A model generated the notes under the pieces. It saw only the letters and a list, made by a program, of their open reading frames with translations, did not search any database and was not told the origin of the DNA. Below, piece by piece: positions 18,795-27,634 of a stretch of 64,000 bases of DNA. Made by a program: the position numbers and the translations under genes. Origin of the DNA: Nonomuraea wenchangensis (GTDB lineage: Bacteria; Actinomycetota; Actinomycetes; Streptosporangiales; Streptosporangiaceae); assembly GCF_900111685.1 (NCBI RefSeq), contig NZ_FOHX01000023.1:119407-183406 (forward strand). The letters run 5' to 3'. Each line of letters opens with the position of its first letter. Position 1 is the stretch's first letter.

Positions 18795-20338
18795 AGGCCG
18801 CAGAGCTCGTCCAGGGACTTGGCGCCGGCCTTCTGGGTGTTGCGGGTGGGCGTCTGCGTCGGCGCGGCGGCCTGGGTCTGCGTCGGGGACGCGGAGGGGG
18901 CGGTGCCGCTGGGGGAGGCGGTGACGTTCGCCGTCTGGGCCCGGCGGGCCGGGCGGAGGGAGTCGGAGATCGCCTTCTTGGTGGCCTGGCGGATCTTGAC
19001 CCAGTCCGGGCGGCCCGAGTAGAACTCCGGCGGCACGAACTGCAGGCTGGTGATCTTGGCGTCCTTCACCTTGACGGCCAGCTCCATGATCGGCGGGAGC
19101 AGGGGCTGCGGGATGTTCGTCTGCGCCATGCGCTTGGTCGCGCCGGCGATCTTCCTGAAGTTGCTGAGGATGACCTGGGGCGTGGCCTGCTGGGCGAAGG
19201 CGCCGATGACGCAGCGCTGGCGGGACATGCGGGAGAAGTCGTCGCTGTTGACGCGGGAGCGGCCGTACCAGAGGGCCTCCTCGCCGCTGAGGCGCCGGTA
19301 GCCGGCCTTGATGGTGCCGGCGGTGCCGTAGAGGCCGCCCCACTTGACGTCCGACTCCACGTGCACCTTCAGGCCGCCGATGGCGTCGACGAGGGCGGCG
19401 AAGCCGTACATGTTGATGAGGGCGTAGTAGTCGATCTTGAGGCCGAGGGTGTAGCCGATGGCGTCCATCAGCGCCCGGGGGCCCATGTTCCTGCCGCCCA
19501 TGATCTGCGGATTGTCGTTGGCGTACTGCCAGACCTCGTTGAGCAGGCCGCCGTTGGGCAGCTCGGCCATGTAGCCGTTGGGGAACTGCTTGTGCAGCGG
19601 CGAACTGGCCGGGAAGTGCACGTGCTGGAGGTTGCGCGGCAGGCTGAACAGCACCGTGTTGCCGGTCTTGATGTCGATGCTGGCCACGTTCATGCTGTCG
19701 GTGCGCACGCCGGTGCGGTTGCCGGCCGCGTCGCCGCCGATGAGCAGGAAGTTGACGCGGGTCTTGCCGGCCCAGGGGTCCTCGGGGTTGTGCGCGACCG
19801 TCGGCGTGCCCGGGTCGGAGGAGGACGGGAAGATGTCCTTCACGGTGCCGCGGAAGGTGGCCATGGTCTCGGCGACGAACGCGAACGGCGCCATCACCGC
19901 CACGCACATCACGCCCACGACGACGCCGGTCAGGATCTGGCCCTGCTGGTTGAGCCGTTTGGGGCTGAGCACCACGTACGAGCTGACCACGATGGCGAAC
20001 CAGGCCAGCGCGAGCGCCGACGCGGCGATGATCACCGCGAGCATCATCCCGTCGCCGACGAACGCGGCGGCGTCGCTCCGGTTGCGGGTCAGCCCGAAGG
20101 CGAGGGCGGCGAGCAGCAGCACCGCGTACACGCTGATGAGGATCAGCCCGGTACGACGGCGCCCGGCGCGCAGGTGTGCGGCGCCGGGCGCGACGGCGGA
20201 CAATGCGGTCCAGCCGAGCACGGAGGCGGGCGTGAGCGGCCGGGCGAAGCGAGGGGCGCCGGGAGCCGGGCGGGGCCGGCGCGCCGGGCGTTCCTTTCTG
20301 CCTCCAGGCACGGTGCCCACCCCGTCGCGCTTTCTCAC
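18791..20338 (-). CDS. LCP (LytR-CpsA-Psr) family glycopolymer ligase
   Basis: LCP enzymes attach secondary wall polymers to peptidoglycan or arabinogalactan. The 515-residue protein has a basic cytoplasmic start, four predicted helices between residues 40 and 160, then an extracellular LCP domain from about 190 to 400. The domain shows the conserved NFLLIGGD, the Arg/Asp set in RTDSMNVASID, SLPRNLQHVHF and the YALINMYGFAALVDAIGG-type core with GRSRVNSDDFSRMSRQR. The tail is Thr/Pro/Ala-rich. Multi-helix N-termini are commoner than single-helix ones in actinomycete LCPs. Confidence 0.88.
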   Translation of the reverse strand: MRKRDGVGTVPGGRKERPARRPRPAPGAPRFARPLTPASVLGWTALSAVAPGAAHLRAGRRRTGLILISVYAVLLLAALAFGLTRNRSDAAAFVGDGMMLAVIIAASALALAWFAIVVSSYVVLSPKRLNQQGQILTGVVVGVMCVAVMAPFAFVAETMATFRGTVKDIFPSSSDPGTPTVAHNPEDPWAGKTRVNFLLIGGDAAGNRTGVRTDSMNVASIDIKTGNTVLFSLPRNLQHVHFPASSPLHKQFPNGYMAELPNGGLLNEVWQYANDNPQIMGGRNMGPRALMDAIGYTLGLKIDYYALINMYGFAALVDAIGGLKVHVESDVKWGGLYGTAGTIKAGYRRLSGEEALWYGRSRVNSDDFSRMSRQRCVIGAFAQQATPQVILSNFRKIAGATKRMAQTNIPQPLLPPIMELAVKVKDAKITSLQFVPPEFYSGRPDWVKIRQATKKAISDSLRPARRAQTANVTASPSGTAPSASPTQTQAAAPTQTPTRNTQKAGAKSLDELCGL

Positions 20339-20476
20339 ACCGGCTCCTTCAGACGCCTACCAGGCAGAACGGCCCCCATGCGGGGAAAGAATGTCAGGAT
20401 TCTAGTCCCCATATCTGGACAACACAGACACTTGCCCAAGTCGAGATGAACTCCGCGTGGATTTCACAGGTGTCTC

Positions 20477-21940
20477 TCAGGACACCGTGGAGGACGGAGC
20501 CATCCACGTGTTGCACTGGTACGCCTTGCTCTTCTCCCACCCCTGACGGAACCAGCGATTGTTGTTGGCGGGCGTCCCGTGGTCGCGCGGATAGCCCGGA
20601 TAGTCGCCCACCTGGCCGTAGAACCAGTACAGCCGGCTCCGCAGCGACGTGGTCACCGGATAGGAGGCGGCGACCGAGCGCATCCACATGCCGCCGAGGC
20701 AGGTGGCCTGCAGCTCCAGCCGCCTGCTGAGCCCGAGCTTGCCGCTCTGGCTGGAGGAGGCCAGCGTGCTGTCCCACCAGGAGTCCATCAGGCCCGTGAC
20801 GTTCTGGACGTGGTGGCCGTACTCGTGGGCCATCATGCTGATGATGCCGCCGTGCCAGGAGATGATCTGGCCGTAGCCGCGGGCGTTGCCGTTGCCGCGC
20901 GCCATCGCCGAGGTCGAGGCGTAGATCGTGGAGTTGCGCGGGCAGTAGTACGGCACCATGCTCCCGGCGCTCGGGTAGTCGCCGCAGGCGCCCCGGCCCC
21001 GGCCGGAGGCGATGGCGTAGCCCGGCGGCCGGAAGTCGAAGCCCTGCTTCTCCAGGGCCGGCCCCCACGCCTTGTCCATGCACTTGCCGGTCTTCAGTAT
21101 CAGCGCCTTGAGCTGGCTGTGGCTGAAGATGCTCGCGTTGCCGGCCCGGCAGGTGATCCGGGGCAGCGTGCCCGCCCGGTAGAGGCTGTTGTTCTTGAGG
21201 CTCCTGTTGACCTGCACCTGCGCCGGCGGCGTCACCGTCTCCTCCGGGGTGCGGGTCGGCTGCCGGGTCGGCTGCTCGCTCGGGCGGCGGGCCGGCGGAC
21301 GGGTGGCGCGGCTGCGCTCCGGCGTGGGCTCGTACGTCGGGACCGCGATCGGCGTCGTCGTCTCCGACCGCGACGAGCTCTTCAGCAGGGCCGCGCCGAC
21401 GACGATCAGCACGAACAGCGCCGCCAGCGAGCCGAACACCGCGCCGAGCACCCCGATGACGCCCATGCCCGACTTGCGGCGCTGTGGCGGCTGCCACTGC
21501 CGCGGCGGCATCGGCGGTGGTGGCGGCGGTGGCGGGGGAGGAGGAGGGGGCGCGGGCTGCCCGTAGTGCTGCGCGTACTGCGGCGGCGGTGGAGGCGGCG
21601 GCGGCATCTGCTGGGTGTAGGGCCGCGTCAGGCCGTCGTGCGGCGCCCGCTGCGGCACTCCCTGCGGCGGGTACGGCGGCTGCCCCTGAGGCGGGTACGC
21701 CGGGCCCTGGGGAGGGTAGCCGGGGTTCTGGGGCGGATGGCCGGGGTTCTGAGGCGGATGGCCGGGTCCCTGGGGCGGGTAGCCGGGCGGGGGCGCCTGG
21801 GGAGGCGGCCCGTACGGGTGACCGCTCTGCGGCGGCTGCTGCTGCCGGCCGGGAGCGGGCGGCGGCCACGGCAGCGCGGGTGGCCTCTGTGGCTGACCGG
21901 GCCCTTGTGGCGGGGGTGGATATTGCCCGTTACCTGTCAC
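20477..21940 (-). CDS. Proline-rich membrane-anchored neutral zinc metallopeptidase
   Basis: The 487-residue protein begins with about 145 residues very rich in Pro, Gln, Gly and Tyr, including repeated PPQGPG/PPQNPG units and two runs of eight to thirteen prolines. One membrane helix follows (about 160-182). The extracellular part has a Thr/Arg/Pro linker and a YpfJ-like putative neutral zinc metallopeptidase domain with HEYGHHVQ (zinc-binding HExxH). Cys residues are spread through the domain. The start is taken as GTG 21940, with GGGGAG seven bases upstream; the frame is open to 22039. The proline tract probably spans or interacts at the cell envelope; the substrate is unknown. Confidence 0.82.
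   Translation of the reverse strand: MTGNGQYPPPPQGPGQPQRPPALPWPPPAPGRQQQPPQSGHPYGPPPQAPPPGYPPQGPGHPPQNPGHPPQNPGYPPQGPAYPPQGQPPYPPQGVPQRAPHDGLTRPYTQQMPPPPPPPPQYAQHYGQPAPPPPPPPPPPPPPMPPRQWQPPQRRKSGMGVIGVLGAVFGSLAALFVLIVVGAALLKSSSRSETTTPIAVPTYEPTPERSRATRPPARRPSEQPTRQPTRTPEETVTPPAQVQVNRSLKNNSLYRAGTLPRITCRAGNASIFSHSQLKALILKTGKCMDKAWGPALEKQGFDFRPPGYAIASGRGRGACGDYPSAGSMVPYYCPRNSTIYASTSAMARGNGNARGYGQIISWHGGIISMMAHEYGHHVQNVTGLMDSWWDSTLASSSQSGKLGLSRRLELQATCLGGMWMRSVAASYPVTTSLRSRLYWFYGQVGDYPGYPRDHGTPANNNRWFRQGWEKSKAYQCNTWMAPSSTVS
21510..21830 (-). repeat. Proline/glycine coding repeats inside the metallopeptidase
   Basis: The DNA holds GGC/GGT runs encoding polyproline at about 21510-21555 and 21588-21605, and imperfect tandem units encoding P-P-Q-x-P-G-(H/Y) at about 21660-21800. 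Such tracts are prone to replication slippage and length variation. Confidence 0.7.
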
Positions 21941-22141
21941 CCTGTCTCCCCGTTTGCCCCGTTGTCTCATTGCCGAGCTTTGTCCCGCGACTTGACGGAC
22001 CCTTGGCAAATTTGGGGCAAAAGCATACTGATTTATCACCCGTCACGGATGTAGCAGTGCACGGTCACAGTCCGAAATCATTCGAGGTGATCTCGGTTAT
22101 CTTCCGTTCTGCGGAGCGGGTGGTGTCCTAGCTTTCTTGGC

Positions 22142-23014
22142 ATGAATCTCCAGCAGCTCCGCTATGTGGTCGCGACTGCGGAGCACCGCACCATGACCGA
22201 CGCGGCCAGGTCGCTGTACATCGCGCAGCCCGCGCTCTCCCGCGCGATCCGCGATCTCGAGCGAGAGCTCGGCATGACCCTGTTCGCCCGTTCCGGCCGT
22301 GGCGTCGTCGTCACCGCACAGGGCCGGCGGGTGGTCAAGCTGGCACGGGAGGCGCTCGACGCCGTCCACGAGATCGAGGGCCTGGCCCAGCACACCGGCG
22401 CGTCCGACGCCGAACTGCGCATCGCCTCGACGCCCAGCCTGGAGCCCGGTCTGGCGGGGCGGCTGTTGCCTGCCTATGCCGCCGAGCATCCCGGTGTACG
22501 CGTCCAGATCGTGCGCTGCGAGGGCCGCGAAGCGGTCGTCAGCGCCATCAGGGACCAGCGGGCCGACCTCGGTCTCACCGATCTGCCGGTGCCCGCCGAC
22601 CTCGTCACCCACCCCCTCGAACGCCAGGAGATCGTGCTGATCTCCCCGCCCGGGCTCGAACTGCCCAACCCGGTGCCGATGGGCAGGCTGCACGGCATGC
22701 GCCTGGCCCTCCCGGCCCGCGGCAGCACCCGGCGCAGGGAGCTCGACGCGATGTTCGGCAGGTACGCCGTCACCCCGACGGTCGTACTGGAGACCGACGA
22801 GCGCAACGGCTGGCTCAACGCCGTCCGCGCCGGCCGGGCCTCGCTCCTGTGGTACCGCGGCATGGCCGAGCAGGCCGCCCGCGCGGGCCTCGTGGTGCGC
22901 TCGCTCGAACCGGCCGTGCGACGCGTCATCGCCGTCGTGCACGCCCGTCGCCGGCTGCCGCTGATCGCCCAGGACTTCCTGGCCACCGCGGAGAAGGGAA
23001 CGACCGCCGCCTGA
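22142..23014 (+). CDS. LysR family transcriptional regulator
   Basis: A 290-residue protein with the N-terminal LysR HTH (residues 1-60, MNLQQLRYVVATAEHRTMTD then SLYIAQPALSRAI) and a periplasmic-binding-like effector domain. It stands divergent from the metallopeptidase gene with a 200-bp spacer and has no obvious metabolic partner here. A TAGCTT element ends seven bases before the ATG, so the mRNA may be leaderless. Confidence 0.88.
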   Translation: MNLQQLRYVVATAEHRTMTDAARSLYIAQPALSRAIRDLERELGMTLFARSGRGVVVTAQGRRVVKLAREALDAVHEIEGLAQHTGASDAELRIASTPSLEPGLAGRLLPAYAAEHPGVRVQIVRCEGREAVVSAIRDQRADLGLTDLPVPADLVTHPLERQEIVLISPPGLELPNPVPMGRLHGMRLALPARGSTRRRELDAMFGRYAVTPTVVLETDERNGWLNAVRAGRASLLWYRGMAEQAARAGLVVRSLEPAVRRVIAVVHARRRLPLIAQDFLATAEKGTTAA

Positions 23015-23328
23015 CCGACCGCATCGGGGAACGCTCCACTCACCCCTGAAACCCCCGAGACCTGAAACCCCCGAGACCTGTAACCCCCCGAGTCATCAGA
23101 CCCCCGAGAACCCTCACCCCCACCCAAACCCCCCTACCGAAACCCCCCAACCGCACCCGAAGCGCACCGACAAGGCCCGGCATCAGTCCGAGCCCGGGGC
23201 CCGGCGACGCGGCCCGGCCTCCGAGGGAGCCCCTTCCAGCGGCCCCTCATCCAGCCCCCAGAGCACGGCCTCGCCCTTCTACGGCGACGGCGGCCGGGGG
23301 CCGATCCTCCCCGGGACACGGGAACACC
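23015..23328. other. Gene-poor spacer after LysR
   Basis: About 314 bases between the LysR gene and the end of the histidine kinase gene. The left part has a short tandem repeat described separately. The right part is C-rich; its only open frames are Arg-rich and have no credible start or family, so I see no gene here. Confidence 0.6.
23051..23115. repeat. Four tandem 16-bp repeats
   Basis: Units beginning ACCCCCGAG occur at 23051, 23067, 23083 (one base longer) and 23100. The first two share ACCCCCGAGACCTG; the later two diverge after GAG. No coding explanation is seen. Confidence 0.75.
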
Positions 23329-24687
23329 TCATCGGGACACGGGAAGCCGCACCACCGCACGCAGTCCGGGCGCGGCGTCCTCCAGGACCACCGTGCCGCC
23401 GTGCGCCCGCACGGTCTCACGCACGATGGCCAGCCCGAGCCCGGTGCCGCCCTCGTCCCTGCTCCGCCCGGAGTCGAGCCTGGTGAAGCGGTTGAACACC
23501 CGCTCGCGGTCCTGCTCCGGGATGCCGGGGCCGTCGTCGGTGACGGTCAGCACGCCGCCGGCGGTCAGCGCCACCTCGACCTTCGAGGAGGTGTGCCGTA
23601 CGGCGTTGTCCATGAGGTTGGTCAGCACCCGGCTCAGGTCGAGCGCGTCGCCGCGGACCACGACCGGGTCGCAGGCCGTCAGCCGGGCCTCGGCGTAGCG
23701 GTCCACGACCCGGCGTACGACCTCGTCCAGCTCCACCGGCTCGCGCCTGGCCGGGACGCCGCCGCGCTCGTCCAGCCGGGCCAGCGCGAGCAGGTCCTCG
23801 GCCAGCCGGGACAGGCGCAGGGTGTCCTCCAGCACGCCCTCGGCGGTCTCCTGCCAGTCCTGGCCCTCGGGGTGGCCGAGCGCGACCTCCAGTTGCAGCC
23901 GGATGCTGGCGAGCGGGCTGCGCAGCTCGTGCGCGGCGTCGGAGACGAGCGCCCGCTGACGCTGCTCGGCCTCCTCCAGCCTGGCCAGCATGTCGTTGAG
24001 CGTGGTGGCCAGGTGGTGCACCTCGTCGCGGGAGGCCGGCACCGGCAGCCGCCGGGAGCGCGCCGTGTGCGTGATCTCGGCGGCGCCCCGGCGCAGCGCC
24101 GCGATCGGGCGCAGCGTGCGGCCGATCATCAGCCAGCTCGCCACGGCGAGCAGCACCACCAGCGCGGGCGTGCCCACCATGAGGACCCGGCCGGCCGTGC
24201 CGAGGCTGGTGCGGATCTCGCTGATGGACCGCGCCGCGAGCACGGTCTGGCCGCGGTCCGCGCGCAGCACGACCACGTGCAGGAACCCCGGGACGGCGTA
24301 CGGCCGCCCATCCACCTCCACGGCCTTGCCGGACTCCAGCGCCCGTGCCTGGCCGGCGGCGTCCAGCAGCGGCACCAGCCGGTCGGCGCCGTACGTGACG
24401 TGCGTGATCCGGTTCCGCGCGTCGAGCACCTGCACGATCGTGCCGTCGTGGGTGGTGATCGGCGTGGTGAGCGTGCCGGAGTCGGCCGCCACGCGCACGA
24501 CGTCCGCCTGCCGCCTGGTGCCGTCGTCCACGGTCGCCATCAGCGCCCGGTCCAGGACGCTGAGCAGGACCGACGCCGACAGCGCCAGCGCCAGCGCGAG
24601 CACCGCGACGGCGGCCGCGGACAGCCGGAAGCGCAGCCCCTGCCGCCGCCACCACGCCAGCGGCGAGCCGGGCGACCTCTCAGCCAC
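23329..24687 (-). CDS. Sensor histidine kinase
   Basis: The 452-residue membrane kinase has helices at about 20-45 and 168-188 around an extracellular sensor domain, a HAMP domain (about 189-240), a dimerisation domain with the phospho-acceptor His253 in SDAAHELRSP, and an HATPase with N-box NLMDNAVRH, G1 DDGPGIP, F-box and G2 GGTGLGLAIV. It overlaps the response regulator gene by eight bases and forms one system with it. The sensed signal is unknown; the adjacent divergent LolA/ABC genes are possible targets. Confidence 0.92.
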   Translation of the reverse strand: MAERSPGSPLAWWRRQGLRFRLSAAAVAVLALALALSASVLLSVLDRALMATVDDGTRRQADVVRVAADSGTLTTPITTHDGTIVQVLDARNRITHVTYGADRLVPLLDAAGQARALESGKAVEVDGRPYAVPGFLHVVVLRADRGQTVLAARSISEIRTSLGTAGRVLMVGTPALVVLLAVASWLMIGRTLRPIAALRRGAAEITHTARSRRLPVPASRDEVHHLATTLNDMLARLEEAEQRQRALVSDAAHELRSPLASIRLQLEVALGHPEGQDWQETAEGVLEDTLRLSRLAEDLLALARLDERGGVPARREPVELDEVVRRVVDRYAEARLTACDPVVVRGDALDLSRVLTNLMDNAVRHTSSKVEVALTAGGVLTVTDDGPGIPEQDRERVFNRFTRLDSGRSRDEGGTGLGLAIVRETVRAHGGTVVLEDAAPGLRAVVRLPVSR

Positions 24688-25354
24688 CGTCGCCCGCCAG
24701 CCGGTAGCCGGCGCCGCGCACGGTCTGCAGCGCGTTCCTGCCGAACGGCGCGTCGATCTTGCGGCGCAGGTAGCCGACGTACACCTCGACGACGTTGGGG
24801 TCGGTGTCGAAGGTGTCCCACACGTGCTCCAGGATCTCCGACTTCGACACCACCTCGTCGCGCCGCCGCAGCAGGTACTCCAGCAGCGCGAACTCCCGCG
24901 GCGTCAGCTCGATCGCGGCGCCGTCGCGCTCCACCCGCCGCCGCGCCGGGTCCAGCGACAGGTCGCCGGCCAGCAGCACCGCCGGCCGCCGCCCCGCGTC
25001 GCGGCGCAGCAGCGCCCGCAGCCGGGCCACCAGCACCACGTACGAGAACGGCTTGGTCAGGTAGTCGTCGGCACCCAGGTCGAGCCCGTCGGCCATGTCG
25101 TACTCGCCGTCCTTGGCCGACAGCATGAGGATCGGCACCCAGTTCTCCTCGGCGCGCAGCCGTTTGCAGACGTTGTAGCCGGACAGCCGGGGCAGCATGA
25201 TGTCGAGCACCACGACGTCGTAGTCGCCGTGGCGGGCCGCGTGCAGCCCCTCCTCGCCGTCGTGGGCGAGATCCACGGCGAAGCCCTCGGCCTGGAGCCC
25301 GCGCTGGAGCGCCGCCGCCATCCGCCGCTCGTCCTCGACGACCAGTACCCTCAT
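24680..25354 (-). CDS. OmpR/PhoB-type response regulator
   Basis: The 224-residue protein has a receiver domain with Glu7, Asp8, phospho-acceptor Asp51 (VVLDIMLP) and Lys101 (YLTKPF), and a winged-helix output domain (about 128-220, with ELTPREFALLEYLLRR and VEVYVGYLRRKID). It is upstream of and overlaps the kinase gene. It is divergent from the LolA-like gene with about 125 bp between, so direct control of that transporter operon is plausible. Confidence 0.93.
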   Translation of the reverse strand: MRVLVVEDERRMAAALQRGLQAEGFAVDLAHDGEEGLHAARHGDYDVVVLDIMLPRLSGYNVCKRLRAEENWVPILMLSAKDGEYDMADGLDLGADDYLTKPFSYVVLVARLRALLRRDAGRRPAVLLAGDLSLDPARRRVERDGAAIELTPREFALLEYLLRRRDEVVSKSEILEHVWDTFDTDPNVVEVYVGYLRRKIDAPFGRNALQTVRGAGYRLAGDGG

Positions 25355-25481
25355 GCGGTGATTCTCCCGTTCTGTCGCTGAGAGCGCGCTGAGAAGACTG
25401 AGAGGGGCCTCAGGCTGTCTCAGGTTCGCCTAAGGATGCCTCACGCAGGCTATGACCATCGACATACCGTTAAGGAGTGAG

Positions 25482-26642
25482 ATGCGTAGAGGCACGTTCG
25501 TGAGGTGGGGAGTCCCGATCGCGGCAGCGGCCGTGATCGGAGCCGCGATCGGCGCCGGCCCCGTCATCGCCGCGGTGAGCGGCGAGCCCACGCTGCCGGA
25601 GCGCTCGGCCGAGCAACTGCTCGCCGACGCCGCGGCGGCGACCGTCAAGGACCAGGGCATGAGGCCGATGTCGGGCACCGTTCAGCAGACCGCTTCGCTC
25701 GGCCTGCCCGCGTTGCCCGCCACCGGCGGGGACACCGGCCCGCTCAGCCTGCTGTCCGGCACGCACGAGGTGAAGGTCTGGTACGGCGGCGAGAACAAGA
25801 TTCGCGTCGCCATGCCGACCCACCTCAACGAGACCAACCTGATCTACAACGGCGACCAGTCCTGGTACTGGGACAGCGCCGCCAACACCGCCACCCGGCT
25901 GCGGATCAAGGCCGACACCGGAGAGCGCCCCGGGCTGCCGACGCCGCAGCCCACGGACATGACGCCGCAGCAGGCGGCGCAGCGGCTGCTCGCCCAGGTG
26001 GACGAGCACACCGCGGTCCGGGTGATCAACAACGCCGAGGTGGCGGGCCGGCCGGTCTACCAGCTCGTCCTGGCCCCCAAGGCGGGCGCCTCGCTGGTGC
26101 AGGAGGTGCGGATCGCGCTCGACGGCGAGACGTACATGCCGCTCCAGGTGCAGCTCTACGCCAAAGGGTCGGCCGAGCCCGCCTACCAGGTGGGCTTCAC
26201 CCAGGTGACCTTCACCCCGCCGGCCCCGGAGAACTTCACCTTCACCCCGCCCGCGGGCGCCAAGGTGAAGGAGGCCACGATCGGCGAGGAGAACATCGGC
26301 CAGAAGGCCGAGGAGCGCGCCGAGCACGCCGCCGACATGGCCGGCAAGGCCAAGATGGTCGGCGACGGCTGGACGACCGTCGCGGTCGTGCCGTTCTCCC
26401 TCTCCGACCTCCAGGCCCAGGCGGCCGGGAAGGACGGGCAGGCCGGGCAGGACGGCCGGGGCACGCAGGCGAACGCGCTTCTGGACAGCGTGCTCAAGTC
26501 CGCCACCCCGGTGAACGGCACGTGGGGCTCCGGCAAGCTGATCAGGACGAAGCTCCTGACCGCCCTGCTGACCGACGACGGCCGCCTGCTGGCCGGCGCG
26601 GTCACCCCGGAGGAGCTCGTCCGCGTGGCGGGAACACAGTGA
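25482..26642 (+). CDS. LolA-like secreted protein
   Basis: With ATG 25482 (AAGGAG four bases ahead) the product is 386 residues. A basic start and hydrophobic segment (about 8-32) act as signal peptide or anchor. The rest resembles the LolA/RseB-like fold family: alternating strands with KVWYGGENKIRVAM, a QSWYWDSAANTA hairpin and YMPLQVQLYAKGS. In Gram-positive bacteria these proteins may bind lipids or sense envelope state. Its stop overlaps the start of an ABC ATPase gene (GTGA), so a transporter partnership is likely. An ATG at 25452 is in frame but lacks a good ribosome-binding site. Confidence 0.75.
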   Translation: MRRGTFVRWGVPIAAAAVIGAAIGAGPVIAAVSGEPTLPERSAEQLLADAAAATVKDQGMRPMSGTVQQTASLGLPALPATGGDTGPLSLLSGTHEVKVWYGGENKIRVAMPTHLNETNLIYNGDQSWYWDSAANTATRLRIKADTGERPGLPTPQPTDMTPQQAAQRLLAQVDEHTAVRVINNAEVAGRPVYQLVLAPKAGASLVQEVRIALDGETYMPLQVQLYAKGSAEPAYQVGFTQVTFTPPAPENFTFTPPAGAKVKEATIGEENIGQKAEERAEHAADMAGKAKMVGDGWTTVAVVPFSLSDLQAQAAGKDGQAGQDGRGTQANALLDSVLKSATPVNGTWGSGKLIRTKLLTALLTDDGRLLAGAVTPEELVRVAGTQ

Positions 26643-27634
26643 CACCCGTCACCGTGACCGGCACGACACAGGAAGCGGGGGCGCCCTTCGGGGCGGCCCC
26701 GCCCGCCGGGGACTCCTCCGCCGCCATCGTCACCCGCGGTCTCACCAAACGCTTCCGCGGCGGCCAGGTGGCGGTGGACGCGCTGGACCTGACCGTGCCG
26801 CGTGGCTCCGTGTACGGCTTCCTCGGGCCCAACGGCTCGGGCAAGACCACCACGATCCGCATGCTGCTCGGCCTGATCACGCCCACGGCCGGCACGTACG
26901 ACGTGCTCGGCCTGCCGCCCGCCAGGGCGCTGCCGCGGGTGGGGGCGCTGGTCGAGGGGCCGGCGTTCTACCCCTACCTGTCGGGCGAGGCCAACCTCAT
27001 GCGCTTCGACGCCGCCGACCCGTCCGCCCGCCGCGCCACCGCCAGGCGGCGGATCGCCGACGCGCTCGACCGGGTCGGGCTGTCGGCCGCGGCGGGCAAG
27101 CGCTACCGGAACTACTCGCTCGGCATGCGCCAGCGGCTGGCCATCGCCGCCGCCCTGCTCGGCCCGCGCGAGCTGCTCATCCTGGACGAGCCCACCAACG
27201 GGCTCGACCCGCAGGGCACCCGCGAGGTGCGTGCCCTCGTCAAGGAGATCGCCGCCGACGGCACCACCGTCTTCGTCTCCTCGCACCTGCTGGCCGAGAT
27301 CGAGCAGATGTGCACGCACGCGGCGATCATGCGGTCCGGCCGGCTGGTCGTGCAGGGCACGATCGGCTCGCTGAGCGCCGGCCGGGTCCCGCTCATCCGC
27401 GTCGAGACGCCGGACGTGGCCGAGGCGGCGCGGGTGCTCGGCGAGCTCGGGCTGAGCGGCGTACAGGCGGGCGCGGGCGAGCTCACCGCCGAACTCGGTG
27501 GTCAGCGGCCCGAGATGATCAATGCCGCCCTGGTGGGGCAGGAGGTCGCGGTACGAGGGCTCGCGGTCGTCCGGCCGAGCCTTGAGGACGTGTTCGTCGG
27601 ACTGACAGGAGAGGGATTCGATGTCGACGGCTGA
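26639..27634 (+). CDS. ABC transporter ATP-binding protein
   Basis: The 331-residue ATPase has Walker A GPNGSGKTT, a signature YSLGMRQRL in place of LSGGQ, Walker B LLILDEPTNGLDP and His switch SSHLLAEIEQM. The N-terminal 25 residues are Thr/Ala-rich and not part of the domain. Start GTG 26639 overlaps the preceding stop. The C-terminal 90 residues follow the CcmA/NatA-type extended pattern. It is paired with the overlapping permease gene. Confidence 0.9.
   Translation: MTPVTVTGTTQEAGAPFGAAPPAGDSSAAIVTRGLTKRFRGGQVAVDALDLTVPRGSVYGFLGPNGSGKTTTIRMLLGLITPTAGTYDVLGLPPARALPRVGALVEGPAFYPYLSGEANLMRFDAADPSARRATARRRIADALDRVGLSAAAGKRYRNYSLGMRQRLAIAAALLGPRELLILDEPTNGLDPQGTREVRALVKEIAADGTTVFVSSHLLAEIEQMCTHAAIMRSGRLVVQGTIGSLSAGRVPLIRVETPDVAEAARVLGELGLSGVQAGAGELTAELGGQRPEMINAALVGQEVAVRGLAVVRPSLEDVFVGLTGEGFDVDG

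Noticed and set aside
23051..23115. CRISPR array
   Set aside because: Units are only 16-17 bp with no unique spacers between them, so it is a simple tandem repeat.
23134..23319. 61-codon minus-strand ORF
   Set aside because: Arg-rich composition, no ribosome-binding site and no family; probably chance in a C-rich spacer.
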